Shown here: piece by piece, positions 27,089-35,705 of the stretch
Layout of the letters: the number at the start of each line of letters is the position of its first letter
How positions within the stretch are numbered: the first letter of the stretch is position 1
Assembly: GCA_963762615.1 (NCBI GenBank)
Contig: CAVXLG010000012.1
Coordinates: forward strand, 310,001-374,000
Length of the DNA stretch: 64,000 nt
Direction: 5' to 3'
From: PALSA-505 sp963762615
Lineage (GTDB): Bacteria; Actinomycetota; Actinomycetes; Streptosporangiales; Streptosporangiaceae
The notes under the pieces: generated by a model
The model's database searches: none
The model's input: only the letters and a program-made list of their open reading frames with translations
What the model was told of the DNA's origin: nothing
Position numbers and translations under genes: made by a program

Positions 27089-27640
27089 ATGGAGTTCTTC
27101 TGCTACCACCGCGATCGGCCCGGCTCTGTGGCGCTGCGCCAGGACCTCCTGGAAGAGCACTGGTCCTACATGGACCGGTACGCGGCGCCCATGATCGCCC
27201 GCGGCCCGACCCTCGCCAGCGACCGCGACACGCCCACCGGCAGCGTGCACATCGTCGATATGCCCGATTCCGCTGCTGTCCGCGCGTTCGCCTTCGACGA
27301 GCCCAACTACCAGGCCGGTGTGTACCGGGACGTACTGCTGCGCCGGTGGCGCAACACGCTGGGGCGCACCATGTGGGACTTCCCCGGCGGCCCGACCGGT
27401 GGCAACCGGTATCTGGTGCTCGGCCTCGGCACCGGGCAGGCCGCCGACACAGCCGTTCCGCCCGCCCGGGATGATCTGATTGCATTCGGGCCACTACTGT
27501 CCGACAACGGCACCACCTGGCTGGGCACGGCGGCGCTGGTCCGGGCGCCGGGCCAGGACACCGCAGGCGCTGTCCTGACCCCGGACCGGTACGCCAGCAT
27601 CGAGGTCCACAACTGGCAGTTCGGCGGGCGGCCGTCATGA
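27089..27640 (+). CDS. YciI-related protein
   Basis: A 183-residue protein with a YCII-like ferredoxin fold: FFCYHRDRPGSVALRQDLLEEHWSYMDRY (conserved His-containing helix) and DMPDSAAVRAFAFDEPNYQAGVYRDVLLRRW. The C-terminal half may be a second degenerate copy. YCII domains occur as small stand-alone enzymes or stress proteins; catalysis here is not established. ATG 27089 lies between two oppositely oriented oxidoreductase genes. Confidence 0.75.
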   Translation: MEFFCYHRDRPGSVALRQDLLEEHWSYMDRYAAPMIARGPTLASDRDTPTGSVHIVDMPDSAAVRAFAFDEPNYQAGVYRDVLLRRWRNTLGRTMWDFPGGPTGGNRYLVLGLGTGQAADTAVPPARDDLIAFGPLLSDNGTTWLGTAALVRAPGQDTAGAVLTPDRYASIEVHNWQFGGRPS

Positions 27641-27791
27641 GCCGGCGGGCTTTCACGACCGGCCACAGCACCCATCACGGCACGGACCCGGCTGCCGGGC
27701 TGGGGGGAAATCGTCGTCTTCGGCGCGCCGTCAGCCAGATCGCCGCTAGCCCGGGCAGCCGCACCCCATGGTGATCGGATTGGAGAAGCCC

Positions 27792-28763
27792 GTGAGAGCA
27801 ATGGAAATCATCGAGCCGGGCGGTCCGGAAGTTGTCCGGTTCGCCGAGCGGGACGAGCCGGCCCCCGGGCCGGGCCAGGTGACCATCAGGGTCGAGTACG
27901 CCGGATTGAACTTCGTCGATGTCCTGGCGCGGCGCGGCGTGCCTGGCTACTTCACCGGGTGGCCGTTCGTACCGGGGATGGAGGTCGGCGGCATCATCCA
28001 TGCCCTGGGCGAGGGAGTGGACACTTTCGCCGCCGGGGACCGGGTAGTGGCATTTACGGTCGATGGGACCGGGCTGGCGGACGTCGCGGTCGCCCGCGCG
28101 GGTCTGACCGTGCCGGTTCCCGCAGGCCTTGACCTCGCCACCGCGACGACCATCCCGCTCACCTGGGCTACCGCTTTCGGGCTCGTGCGTGTCTCGCACG
28201 CCGGCACCGGCGATACGGTGCTGGTGACAGCTGCCAGCGGCGGCGTCGGGTCCGCGGTCGGCCAGCTGCTGGCCCGGCAGGGTGCCGCCCGCGTGATCGG
28301 CGGGGTGCGTTCCCCGGCCCAGGCTGCCACGCTCGCGGCCGCCTATACCCCGGTGATCCAGGGCGAGGATTTCGTTGCCAGAGCGCTGCAAACTGCCGGA
28401 GTGCCCGGATTCGACATCGTGCTCGAATCCGTCGGCGGCAGCGTCCTTGCCTCGGTTCTTGGCGGACTGGCGGTCGGCGGCCGGATCGTGTCCTACGGCG
28501 CCGCGGCCGGCGAACCAAATCCCGCGCCACCGCCGGTTCCGGACCTGAGAACCCAGAACCTGACCATCACGGGATTCAGCATCCTCAACCGGGCCAGGAA
28601 GGCCCCGCCGAAAGCACTCAGCCTGATCCAGGGCGTGCTCGCGCTCAGCCAAGACGGCCTGCACATCCCCGCACCGGCCGTCGTGGGCTGGGCCGAGGCG
28701 ATCGATGCGCACATCGCGCAAAGCGAAGGACGCAGCCGCGGAAAAACGGTCGTGCGTCTGTGA
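27792..28763 (+). CDS. Quinone oxidoreductase-like zinc-binding-dehydrogenase family protein
   Basis: A 323-residue MDR protein: IEPGGPEVVRFAERDEPAPGPGQV, then YAGLNFVDVLARRG, Rossmann motif VLVTAASGGVGSAVGQLLARQG, and a C-terminal GRIVSYGAAAGE. Lacks zinc ligands, as in the quinone oxidoreductase (QOR) family. GTG 27792 has GGAGA about 6 nt upstream; an in-frame ATG at 27768 is an alternative. Only about 29% of its length would be changed by neither choice. Likely NADPH-dependent reduction of quinones or alpha,beta-unsaturated carbonyls. Confidence 0.88.
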   Translation: MRAMEIIEPGGPEVVRFAERDEPAPGPGQVTIRVEYAGLNFVDVLARRGVPGYFTGWPFVPGMEVGGIIHALGEGVDTFAAGDRVVAFTVDGTGLADVAVARAGLTVPVPAGLDLATATTIPLTWATAFGLVRVSHAGTGDTVLVTAASGGVGSAVGQLLARQGAARVIGGVRSPAQAATLAAAYTPVIQGEDFVARALQTAGVPGFDIVLESVGGSVLASVLGGLAVGGRIVSYGAAAGEPNPAPPPVPDLRTQNLTITGFSILNRARKAPPKALSLIQGVLALSQDGLHIPAPAVVGWAEAIDAHIAQSEGRSRGKTVVRL

Positions 28764-28779
28764 CACGCTGACGGCCACC

Positions 28780-28907
28780 CTGATCCGTAGACTGAATCGC
28801 GAGTTCGGGTGACCTGGTCATTTGCCTTCTGCCTCGGCGGCCCGACGCTCACTTGTGCGTATCGTTGACCTGCGTTGCGCGTTGTTGTCCGGCCAGAATC
28901 CGGCCCA
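28780..28907. repeat. Dispersed 128-bp repeat, copy A
   Basis: It matches 56272-56399 over 128 bp with no indel; the first 25 bases are identical and the last ~30 nearly so. On the minus strand both copies read a shared peptide pattern ending LAIQSTDQ, so it may be a fragment of an old coding or mobile element. The remainder of 28764-29157 has no gene. Confidence 0.85.
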
Positions 28908-29157
28908 GTAGGCAATTCGCTAGGTCAGCAGTGGTGAGTTAGCTGGGGACGGAACAAGCGTAAAGTGTGGATGACCCGGACGGCCTGGTACAGAACGTCA
29001 TTCCCCGGGCCTCACAGATAAGCGAGGCAACCCCATAACAGCGACCTTCAGGTGAACCGTCAGGCGTCGTTGTGCGATGAGTTTGGCGGCGCGCAGTCGT
29101 CCAAGTGATCGTGAGTGCCCGCACGGGGCGCCGGGCCTGCGGCAGGAGGAGTAGACG

Positions 29158-29976
29158 ATGAATTCGATGGCTCGCCGGATGTTCGAGCTCGTCGAGCCGA
29201 TTGGTGTCATCCCTTACTCAGCCGACGAACCCAACGAGGCGATGTTCGCCCTGGGGTTCACCAACTACTGGGACACCTACTTCGCCGGACGGGCGGCGCC
29301 CTTGGGGCTCGCCGCGGCGGAGGTGGTGGACGCGCTGTTCTACAACTTCGCTCCCGGCGAGGTGGCTCGCCACATTCCGAAGGTGTGGCGCACCACCACG
29401 CCTGAAGCGGCGATCGCCGCTCGTCAGACGGGCTGCGTGAAGGCGCTGCGGCGAATCCTCGGCGATCGCGTCGACACTCCCGCCTTCGCACGCGCCGCCG
29501 AACTGTTGATTAAGGCGGCGACCAGCGCCCCGTTCGAGGGCCGACCCATGTACGCCGCGCTGCGTGCGATCCCGATCCCCGACGACGTGGTGGCCCGCTT
29601 CTTTCATGCAGGCTCCTTGCTGCGCGAGCACCGTGGCGACGGGCACATCGCGGCCCTGATGATCGAGGGTGTCGGCGGCCTTGAGGCTCACGTCCTCTTG
29701 GCCCTCGACATGGGCATGCCGGCGGAGAAGTTCGGACGCATCCACCACCTCCCGGCAGCGCAGCTCGCCGCCGTGATCGACGGGATGCGCGATCGCGGCC
29801 TGATCGGGGATGACGGTTGGCTGAGCGAACCGGGTCGCGCCGTCAAACAGCGGGTCGAGGCGCTCACCGACGACCTCGCGGCGAGGCCCTACGAGAGCCT
29901 CGAGCCGGACGAGCTCGATGAGCTCATGGCCACCCTCGAGCCGCTCGCCACGCTGCTACTCGCTGCCCAGGACTAG
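29158..29976 (+). CDS. SCO6745 family protein
   Basis: A 272-residue protein resembling the actinobacterial SCO6745 family: FELVEPIGVIPYSADEPNEAMFALGFTNYWDTYFAGRAAPLG at the N-terminus, then helix-rich repeats, with an HTH-like C-terminal part (HHLPAAQLAAVIDGMRDRGLIGDDG) that resembles a winged helix. Possibly a transcriptional regulator of the MarR type with a large effector domain; unproven. ATG 29158 with AGGAGGAG just upstream. Confidence 0.8.
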   Translation: MNSMARRMFELVEPIGVIPYSADEPNEAMFALGFTNYWDTYFAGRAAPLGLAAAEVVDALFYNFAPGEVARHIPKVWRTTTPEAAIAARQTGCVKALRRILGDRVDTPAFARAAELLIKAATSAPFEGRPMYAALRAIPIPDDVVARFFHAGSLLREHRGDGHIAALMIEGVGGLEAHVLLALDMGMPAEKFGRIHHLPAAQLAAVIDGMRDRGLIGDDGWLSEPGRAVKQRVEALTDDLAARPYESLEPDELDELMATLEPLATLLLAAQD

Positions 29977-30063
29977 GACGAAGGCTCTGGTAGTTCAGTT
30001 CGGCTGAACGCGCCCGAAACAAGATCAGCACGCAGCTTGACAGATTAGGAGCGTCAACGCCCC

Positions 30064-30252
30064 GCCGAATCATTCTTCGCCGTCATCAAAGGCGAGTTGC
30101 CCGACATCCAGCCCTGGCCAACCAAGGCCGGAGCCAGGCGGGCAATCATCGAGTACATCGCCTGGCCCAACGGCACCCGGCGGCACAGCACCCTCGGCTA
30201 CCGCAGCCCCGCCGAGTTCGAAGAAACAGGCAAGATCAAGATGGTAGCCTGA
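30064..30252 (+). pseudogene. IS3-family transposase C-terminal remnant
   Basis: A 62-codon open stretch ending at TGA 30252 reads AESFFAVIKGELPDIQPWPT...YIAWPNGTRRHSTLGYRSPAEFE. This is the C-terminal end of the OrfB integrase core of IS3-type transposases, including the final Glu region. The rest of the element is gone and no terminal repeats are visible. The surrounding 29977-30395 has no other gene. Confidence 0.85.
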
Positions 30253-30395
30253 CCGAGTTATCAGCCCTGTCCGTCAAAGCGGGGCAACCCCACCGTGGTA
30301 TCCCGGCGTCGCCGGGCTCATGCCTACATAAGAAGCGGGCCAGCCGCACGAACCGGGAACTCGGCTGCCTGGGACGGGAAGAGGGCGAGGGACGA

Positions 30396-30758
30396 ATGAC
30401 CACTGCGGAAGCCATCCCCTCGTTGCGGTGGAAGAAGGACGTGGAACACCACGACTATGCCGCTGCCTCCGGCTACCTTAGTATCCGCTTCGGGGAGAGC
30501 CGGGCACGGGAGGTGTCCGAGAAGCTGCAGAAGCTGCAGGTCATCACCCGCCGTGCCAACGACATCCTGCGAGCCACCCGCCGCGACCCGCTGCCGCTGT
30601 CGGACCCAGGCGTGCTGAAAGACCTGAAGAAGGTGCTGGCCGGCGAGAAGCTGTCTCCCGTTCTCGTAGCGGAGGGCGATATCGCAGACGGCTACCACCG
30701 GGTCTCCCTCGCCTACGCGCTCGATCCTTACATGGACGTGCCGCTCAAGCTCGGCTAA
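30396..30758 (+). CDS. ParB/sulfiredoxin-like small protein
   Basis: A 120-residue protein of a widespread but uncharacterised group: RWKKDVEHHDYAAASGYLSIRFG, RRANDILRATRRDPLPLSDPGVLKDLKKVL, then SPVLVAEGDIADGYHRVSLAY. The DGYHR box resembles the GxHR nucleotide-binding box of ParB/Srx folds, so binding of a nucleotide is a reasonable guess. Upstream GAGGGACGA is a weak SD. Not linked to recognisable partners here. Confidence 0.7.
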   Translation: MTTAEAIPSLRWKKDVEHHDYAAASGYLSIRFGESRAREVSEKLQKLQVITRRANDILRATRRDPLPLSDPGVLKDLKKVLAGEKLSPVLVAEGDIADGYHRVSLAYALDPYMDVPLKLG

Positions 30759-30931
30759 GGAACTGCTGGCGATCATCGGCTGTTGACGGCTCTTTCAGGG
30801 GCACGCTGGGGACATGCACACCAGGCGGGTCATGCTGCAGCAGCCATCCGTCGATCTCTTTCCAAGCATGTGGGCTTTGCGGCGCTCTGCCATCGATCAG
30901 GCATGGTGACGGGAGTATCTAGGCTGGCGGC

Positions 30932-31579
30932 ATGTCTGGTGAGGATCCGCATCCGGCGCCTGTGCCCGAGCCACGCGTCAATCCCGATGCGCCGATGACA
31001 TCTGCCGTGCTGCCGGTCAGGCTGGCCAGGGACGGCAGTACCTGGCGCATAGGAACCGACGCCGAGGTCGCGTGGATCTCCAACGGCACGTCTGTTGGCC
31101 GGACCATCACCGCGGCCATCCCGCCGGTCTTCGACGACTACGCCACGGTCGTACTGCCACCCGCAGGTGAAGGGCAGGACGTGCACGACCGCGCTGTGCT
31201 CGCGCTGCTGAGCGAGCACTCGGCAGGCCAGCCGTGGTGGCTGGGGTACCTCGACACCGGCGCCGACGATATTGTCTTCCCCGGCGCGCCGATGGTCACC
31301 TTGTATTCAGGATGGCATTACGTGCTGGTGGAGGCGGGACCGGAGCAGGCCGCCGCCTGGCGCAGGACCGGCCCTCGGTCGTTCTGGACGGGTGCCCTGC
31401 CCAACTTGATGTTCCCCGCCGATCGCTCGTGGCTGGTTTCGACGCTGTGGGACGACGACTGGACCTGCGTCGGCGGACCGGCCGGGCTCGTGGGCAGATT
31501 CCTGGGCCATCCCGATTTGCAGGCGAGGCTGGTTGCCCTGGGCCAAGACGCCACACCGCCGGGCCACCAGGCGCTCTGA
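30932..31579 (+). CDS. Hypothetical protein
   Basis: A 215-residue soluble acidic protein, not recognised. It has the segment DDYATVVLPPAGEGQDVHDRAVLALL and a Trp-rich region (PWWLGYLDTGADDIVFPGAPMVTLYSGWHYVLVEAGPEQAAAWR). Coding character is good and the ATG 30932 is preceded by a modest GGCGGC element. No signal peptide or TM. Confidence 0.65.
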   Translation: MSGEDPHPAPVPEPRVNPDAPMTSAVLPVRLARDGSTWRIGTDAEVAWISNGTSVGRTITAAIPPVFDDYATVVLPPAGEGQDVHDRAVLALLSEHSAGQPWWLGYLDTGADDIVFPGAPMVTLYSGWHYVLVEAGPEQAAAWRRTGPRSFWTGALPNLMFPADRSWLVSTLWDDDWTCVGGPAGLVGRFLGHPDLQARLVALGQDATPPGHQAL

Positions 31580-31839
31580 CAGTGCTCCGAAAGCGCTCGG
31601 CACCCGGCGACGGTTTCAAGACCCCGTAAGATAACGTCACTTACCTGCGCGAATACCGGGCCGAAGTAGAGATCCAGGCACGTATTGGCCATGATCAAGC
31701 TCTCAGAGCCCACTGTAACAGCCACCTGCCAGGCCGACTCACCATCCATCACGCCATCGCCCGAACAGGCGCCCGCAAACGCGATGTATCGTATTGTCGT
31801 CGCGCATAGCCGGGATGAGGGAGAAGGGCGGCGAGGAGC

Positions 31840-32688
31840 ATGTTCGAGCGGTTTACCGACCGGGCACGTCGGGTCGTGGTTCTGGCGGAGGAAGAAGCCA
31901 GGATGCTGAACCACAATTACATCGGCACTGAGCATCTCCTGCTGGGTCTGATCCATGAGGGCGAGGGCGTGGCGGCCAGGGCTCTGGAGTCGCTGGGGAT
32001 CAGCCTGGCCGCGGTACGCCAGCAGGTGGAGGCGATCATCGGCCAGGGCCAGCAGGCGCCGTCTGGGCATATCCCGTTCACCCCGCGGGCGAAAAAAGTG
32101 CTGGAGCTGGCGCATCGGGAAGGCCGCGCTCTGGGCCACGCCTACATCGGCACCGAGCACATCCTGCTCGGCCTCATCCGTGAGGGCGACGGCGTGGCCG
32201 CGCAGGTGCTGGTGACGCTGGGCGGCGACCTGAATCGGGTACGCCAGCAGGTGATCCAGTTGCTGCACGGGTATCAGGGCAAGGAAGTGATCGGTGAGGG
32301 TTCCCGGCTGGGTAGGCGAGCGCGTGCCCGGCTGCTCGATGATGCTCTCGCGCGTGTCAACTCGCTGGACGGCCGTCTGGCGGCGATCGAACGCTGGGTC
32401 GGTATGCGACCTGATCTGGACGATCTCGATGAAGAGATCGGGCACGTGCGCCGGGAGAAGGAAGCCGCGGTCGGCCAGCAGGATTTCGAGGCCGCAGCCG
32501 TGCTGCGTGACAAGGAGAAGCAACTGCTCGCCGCCCGGGCTGCCCGGGAGAAGGAGTGGACTGAGGCTGCTGCCGGCCGCATGTCGCTCGCCAGGGAACT
32601 CGGCGGGTTGAACGCCGAGATAGAGCGGCTGCGGACCGTTTTGCGCGAGCACGGCATCGGACCGGGTGACAGGGACTCTGACGGTTAA
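31840..32688 (+). CDS. ClpC-like protein: two Clp_N repeats plus UVR motif, no AAA+ domains
   Basis: A 282-residue protein. Residues 1-75 and 78-150 are Clp_N repeats (FERFTDRARRVVVLAEEEAR, NYIGTEHLLLGLIHEGEGVA; then FTPRAKKVLELAHREG and AYIGTEHILLGLIREGDGVA). A helical linker and a UVR/McsA-type motif (DLDDLDEEIGHVRREKEAAV, QQDFEAAAVLRDKEK) follow. Both AAA+ modules of ClpC are absent and the C-terminus is a normal-looking coiled coil. It could act as an adaptor or decoy for Clp machines. Its TAA stop coincides with the TTAA target of the IS701-type insertion. Confidence 0.88.
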   Translation: MFERFTDRARRVVVLAEEEARMLNHNYIGTEHLLLGLIHEGEGVAARALESLGISLAAVRQQVEAIIGQGQQAPSGHIPFTPRAKKVLELAHREGRALGHAYIGTEHILLGLIREGDGVAAQVLVTLGGDLNRVRQQVIQLLHGYQGKEVIGEGSRLGRRARARLLDDALARVNSLDGRLAAIERWVGMRPDLDDLDEEIGHVRREKEAAVGQQDFEAAAVLRDKEKQLLAARAAREKEWTEAAAGRMSLARELGGLNAEIERLRTVLREHGIGPGDRDSDG

Positions 32689-34041
32689 TACTGCAACGGC
32701 ACTTAGGTGAGTGCATAGCCGCGTCGCCGGTAGTGGCTCAGCCGGGCCTGGTACTGCCGTCGCCGACGCCAGCGGGACCAGGACCAGACCTTTTCGGGGT
32801 CGGGAGCGTACCGCTGGATCAGGCTGATCAGCAGTCGCCGGACCTCGGGTAGCGTGTAGCCGATCATGCCCGGGTCGGTGCTGCCGACCCCCTTTTTACC
32901 GCCCTGGCCCGGCTCGCGGCCAGCCAGGCCAGGGCGAGCATGGACAAGGTGATGTGGGCGTACCAGGCCCGCCAGCTGCGGACCTGGTAGTGATCCAGGC
33001 CAGCCTCACCCTTGGCCTGCTGGAAGCATTCCTCGATGTGCCAGCGGCTGCCCGCGATCCAGGCCAGGTCAGCCACCGTGGACCGGCGGGGCCCGTAGCA
33101 GGCGTAATAGGCGATGTCGTCCGGGTCGGACAGGGAGCGGCGGGCCAGCAGCCAGTGCCCGCGGCCGGGCCGCCAGGCGCCGGTGCGGACCGGGATCCGG
33201 GCCCAGTCGGACTCGCGCGGCCCGTGCGCGCCTGCTCCGGCCGACAGCCGCTGCCAGGCCCGGGGTGGCGCGGCCGCGATCAGCGCGTCGGCCCGCTGCT
33301 CGCCCACGGGGGTAGTGAGGGTGTCGCTGCGCCGGATGGCCAGCACGTAGGACACGTCGCGGTCTTCCAGCCAGGCCTGCAGGTACTTGGCCTGCCCGTA
33401 CACCTCATCAGCGGTGAACCAGGCGAACGGCACCCCCGCCGCCAGCGCCCGGCCGATCATCGCCTGCGCCAGCCGCGGCTTGGTCGCGAACTCGATCTCA
33501 TCCGGGATGCCGGCCGCGCGGCACCGGTCCCGGTCCTCGGCCCAGGACTGCGGCAGGTACAGTTCCCGGTCGATCAGCGCGTGCCCGCCCGGCGAGGCGT
33601 AGGCCAGGAACACCCCGACCTGGCAGTTCTCCGTCCGGCCCGCCGTGCCCGAATACTGCCGCTGCACCCCGGCCGACCGGCTGCCCTTCTTGATGAACCC
33701 GGTCTCGTCCGCGATCAGCACGCCGCCGGGCCCCCCCAGGTGCTCGACGACATAGTCCCGGACGTCATCACGGACCTCGCCGGTATCCCAGTCTGCCCGG
33801 CGCAGCAGCCGCTGCATCCCGTCCGGGCCCATCTCGCCAGCATGCTCGGCCAGCGTCCACCCGTTCTTCCGCTCCAGGCCCGCGACCAGCCCGGACACAT
33901 ACTCCCGCACCCGGGCCCGCGGCTCCGCACGCGCGAACCGGCCCGCGATCCGCGCATGCACGACGTCCAGTTCCGCCGCTGCCAAATCCACCACCATGCA
34001 CCCATGATACCCAGATGGATCATGTAAATGCCGTTGCAGTA
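32689..34041 (-). mobile_element. Complete IS701-family insertion sequence (1353 bp)
   Basis: Ends TACTGCAACGGCA (32689-32701) and TGCCGTTGCAGTA (34029-34041) are perfect 13-bp inverted repeats that continue imperfectly. TTAA at 32685-32688 and 34042-34045 is a 4-bp target duplication matching the YTAR target used by IS701-type elements. It carries one transposase on the minus strand and looks complete, so it may be active. Confidence 0.92.
32864..33997 (-). CDS. IS701 family transposase
   Basis: A 377-residue DDE transposase: first Asp in VLIADETGFIKKG, followed by the typical GVQRQYSGTAGRTENCQVGVFL, second Asp in FTADEVYGQAKYLQAWLEDRD, and the Glu in WHIEECFQQAKGEAGLDHYQVRSW. ATG 33997; full length for the family (about 370-430). 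Lies entirely inside the inverted repeats. The C-terminal 20 residues (ASRARAVKRGSAAPTRA) are variable. Confidence 0.95.
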   Translation of the reverse strand: MVVDLAAAELDVVHARIAGRFARAEPRARVREYVSGLVAGLERKNGWTLAEHAGEMGPDGMQRLLRRADWDTGEVRDDVRDYVVEHLGGPGGVLIADETGFIKKGSRSAGVQRQYSGTAGRTENCQVGVFLAYASPGGHALIDRELYLPQSWAEDRDRCRAAGIPDEIEFATKPRLAQAMIGRALAAGVPFAWFTADEVYGQAKYLQAWLEDRDVSYVLAIRRSDTLTTPVGEQRADALIAAAPPRAWQRLSAGAGAHGPRESDWARIPVRTGAWRPGRGHWLLARRSLSDPDDIAYYACYGPRRSTVADLAWIAGSRWHIEECFQQAKGEAGLDHYQVRSWRAWYAHITLSMLALAWLAASRARAVKRGSAAPTRA

Positions 34042-34290
34042 TTAAGGGTCAAGCTGCATTAAGGGCCCGGCAGTCCGGTTTGCGTGTTGTCGGAGGCGAG
34101 CGGGCGGCGAGGTGGGCTGGTGCCTGGGGATGACGTCGATGCCCGGCTTCTCTTTGATCAAGTGCTTGAGCTCGGCTCCGTTGATCAGGGTGATCCGGTT
34201 GCGCGCTCGTGGCGACGGCATCCACTCCGCCGTCCTTTGACGGAATGGTGGTCCGCACCTCGGCCCCGTTGGCTCGGCGAGCGTACCGTT
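34042..34290 (-). pseudogene. Mrr-like restriction endonuclease remnant
   Basis: Read on the minus strand, one frame gives AEVRTTIPSKDGGVDAVAT, matching the D-x-G-x-D catalytic entry of Mrr-type nucleases. Another frame then gives RITLINGAELKHLIKEKPGIDVI and ends at a TAA in the TTAA (34042-34045), matching the family's C-terminus. The ~50-60 residues normally between them are deleted, so this is a decayed, internally deleted tail. Confidence 0.65.
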
Positions 34291-34325
34291 GGGCTCTCGG
34301 TCCCTGCCCGCTAGAGGTGATCTTG

Positions 34326-35525
34326 ATGGGGCGTGTGATAGGCACGGTTGCGGGCGTGACGCTGGCCTTGCTCGCGATGACCGCTCCGCCCGTGTCCGGG
34401 GCAGCTGCTCGCCTGGTCCCGCGGACTTCTCCGCCGACGGCCTACGTCGTCAGCGGCCCGCCGAAGACGGGTGCCCAGTCCATAGTGACCCCCATCAACA
34501 CGATCACTGACAAGGTGGGCAGGGCTATCAGGGTCCGCCGGTACGCCGGTGTCATCGCGATCACGCCCGATGGCCGGACTGCGTATGTTGCCAGTGTCTC
34601 CGGCAATATCAACAGGCCTGGGTACGTGACGCCCATCAACACCGCTACCCGTACCGCGGGCAAGCCCATCATGGTCGGGGTCCAGCCACAGGCACTGGCG
34701 ATCACGCCCAACGGGCGAACCCTTTACGTCGCCAACATGTACTCGCACACGGTGACGCCGGTCAACACCGCTACCAACACTGCGGGCCGACCCATCAAGG
34801 TGCCACAGGAGCCGACATCCATCGCGATTACGCCCAACGGCAAGACGGCGTACATCGTGAGCACCGCCGGCGCCGAGGTGGCGCCGTTCCCGCCAGGACA
34901 CGTGACCCCGATCAGCACCGCCACCAATACCGCCGGGAAGCCCGTCAAAGTGGGGATACAGCCCTACGCCATCGTGATCACCCCGAACGGCAAGACCGTC
35001 TACGTCGTCAACCAGAACGACGGCGGGCGGGGCACGGTGACCCCCATCAGCACCGCCACCAACACCGCAGGCGGGCCCATCAAGGTCGGTCAATCCGCCT
35101 TCTCCGCGGCGATCACGCCCAACGGCAAGACCGTGTACGTGGTGAACTCCTTCTCCGGCTCGGTGACCCCGATCAGCACCGCTACTAACAAGCCGGGCAA
35201 GGCCATCAAAGTGGCCGCGTCCTTCGCCCTGACGATCGCGATCACCCCCGATGGCAAGACCGCTTACGTCGGCGGCAATGCCAGCAAGCTCCCGGGGGTC
35301 GTCACCCCCATCCATACCGCCGCCAACAAGCCGGGCAAGGCCATCAAGACCGCGCCGGAACCCTACGCGATCGCCATCACGCCGAACAGCGCCACCGCCT
35401 ACATCGCCTGTACCGGCGCGCCCACCGGCGCAGGAGGCGTCACCCCGATCAGAACCGCCACCAACACGGCCAGAAAGACCATCTCCATCCCGGGCGGACC
35501 GGACGCCATCGCGATCACGCCGTAA
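34326..35525 (+). CDS. Secreted YncE-like beta-propeller protein
   Basis: A 399-residue exported protein: a signal peptide (VIGTVAGVTLALLAMTAPPVSGAA), then about eight ~40-residue blades with the consensus AITPNGKTAYVVN...VTPISTATNTAG. This is the YncE/YVTN/cytochrome-D1-like propeller pattern. Such proteins are extracytoplasmic and often of unknown ligand. ATG 34326 with AGAGGTGA upstream. The repeats alternate ITPNGKT and PISTATN and differ mainly at loop residues, implying expansion by duplication. Confidence 0.88.
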   Translation: MGRVIGTVAGVTLALLAMTAPPVSGAAARLVPRTSPPTAYVVSGPPKTGAQSIVTPINTITDKVGRAIRVRRYAGVIAITPDGRTAYVASVSGNINRPGYVTPINTATRTAGKPIMVGVQPQALAITPNGRTLYVANMYSHTVTPVNTATNTAGRPIKVPQEPTSIAITPNGKTAYIVSTAGAEVAPFPPGHVTPISTATNTAGKPVKVGIQPYAIVITPNGKTVYVVNQNDGGRGTVTPISTATNTAGGPIKVGQSAFSAAITPNGKTVYVVNSFSGSVTPISTATNKPGKAIKVAASFALTIAITPDGKTAYVGGNASKLPGVVTPIHTAANKPGKAIKTAPEPYAIAITPNSATAYIACTGAPTGAGGVTPIRTATNTARKTISIPGGPDAIAITP

Positions 35526-35587
35526 CAAATGTGCCCGAGCGGTGAGACCGCACCCACGGATACGCGGTTGCCCGCCTGCCTGGGGCA

Positions 35588-35634
35588 TCTGGTCGGGGTG
35601 GCCGGATTTGAACTGGCGGCCTCTTCGTCCCGAA
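35588..35634 (-). repeat. tRNA-Pro(CGG) 3'-half fragment, left copy of 47-bp direct repeat
   Basis: On the minus strand this gives a partial anticodon arm with CGG, a T arm (GCCAG TTCAAAT CCGGC, with one mispair), CACCCCG and ACCA. The 5' half is missing. It is 46/47 identical and in the same orientation as 54919-54965. tRNA 3' halves are the usual attB core of actinomycete integrative elements. Confidence 0.8.
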
Positions 35635-35705
35635 CGAGGTGATCACAAGCGGCTGACCTGCTGCGCGGCATGAAGTCGCACGTCAGCCCGTTACCTTGAC
35701 CCGAG

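Noticed and set aside
31318..32652. 444-codon minus-strand ORF
   Set aside because: Antisense to the ClpC-like gene and a hypothetical gene; no recognisable domain.
32954..34027. 357-codon plus-strand ORF inside the IS
   Set aside because: Mirror frame of the transposase, which has the DDE motif.
35588..35634. Intact tRNA-Pro gene
   Set aside because: No D arm or 5' acceptor strand (CGGGGTG) can be found on the expected side; the same holds for 54919-54965.
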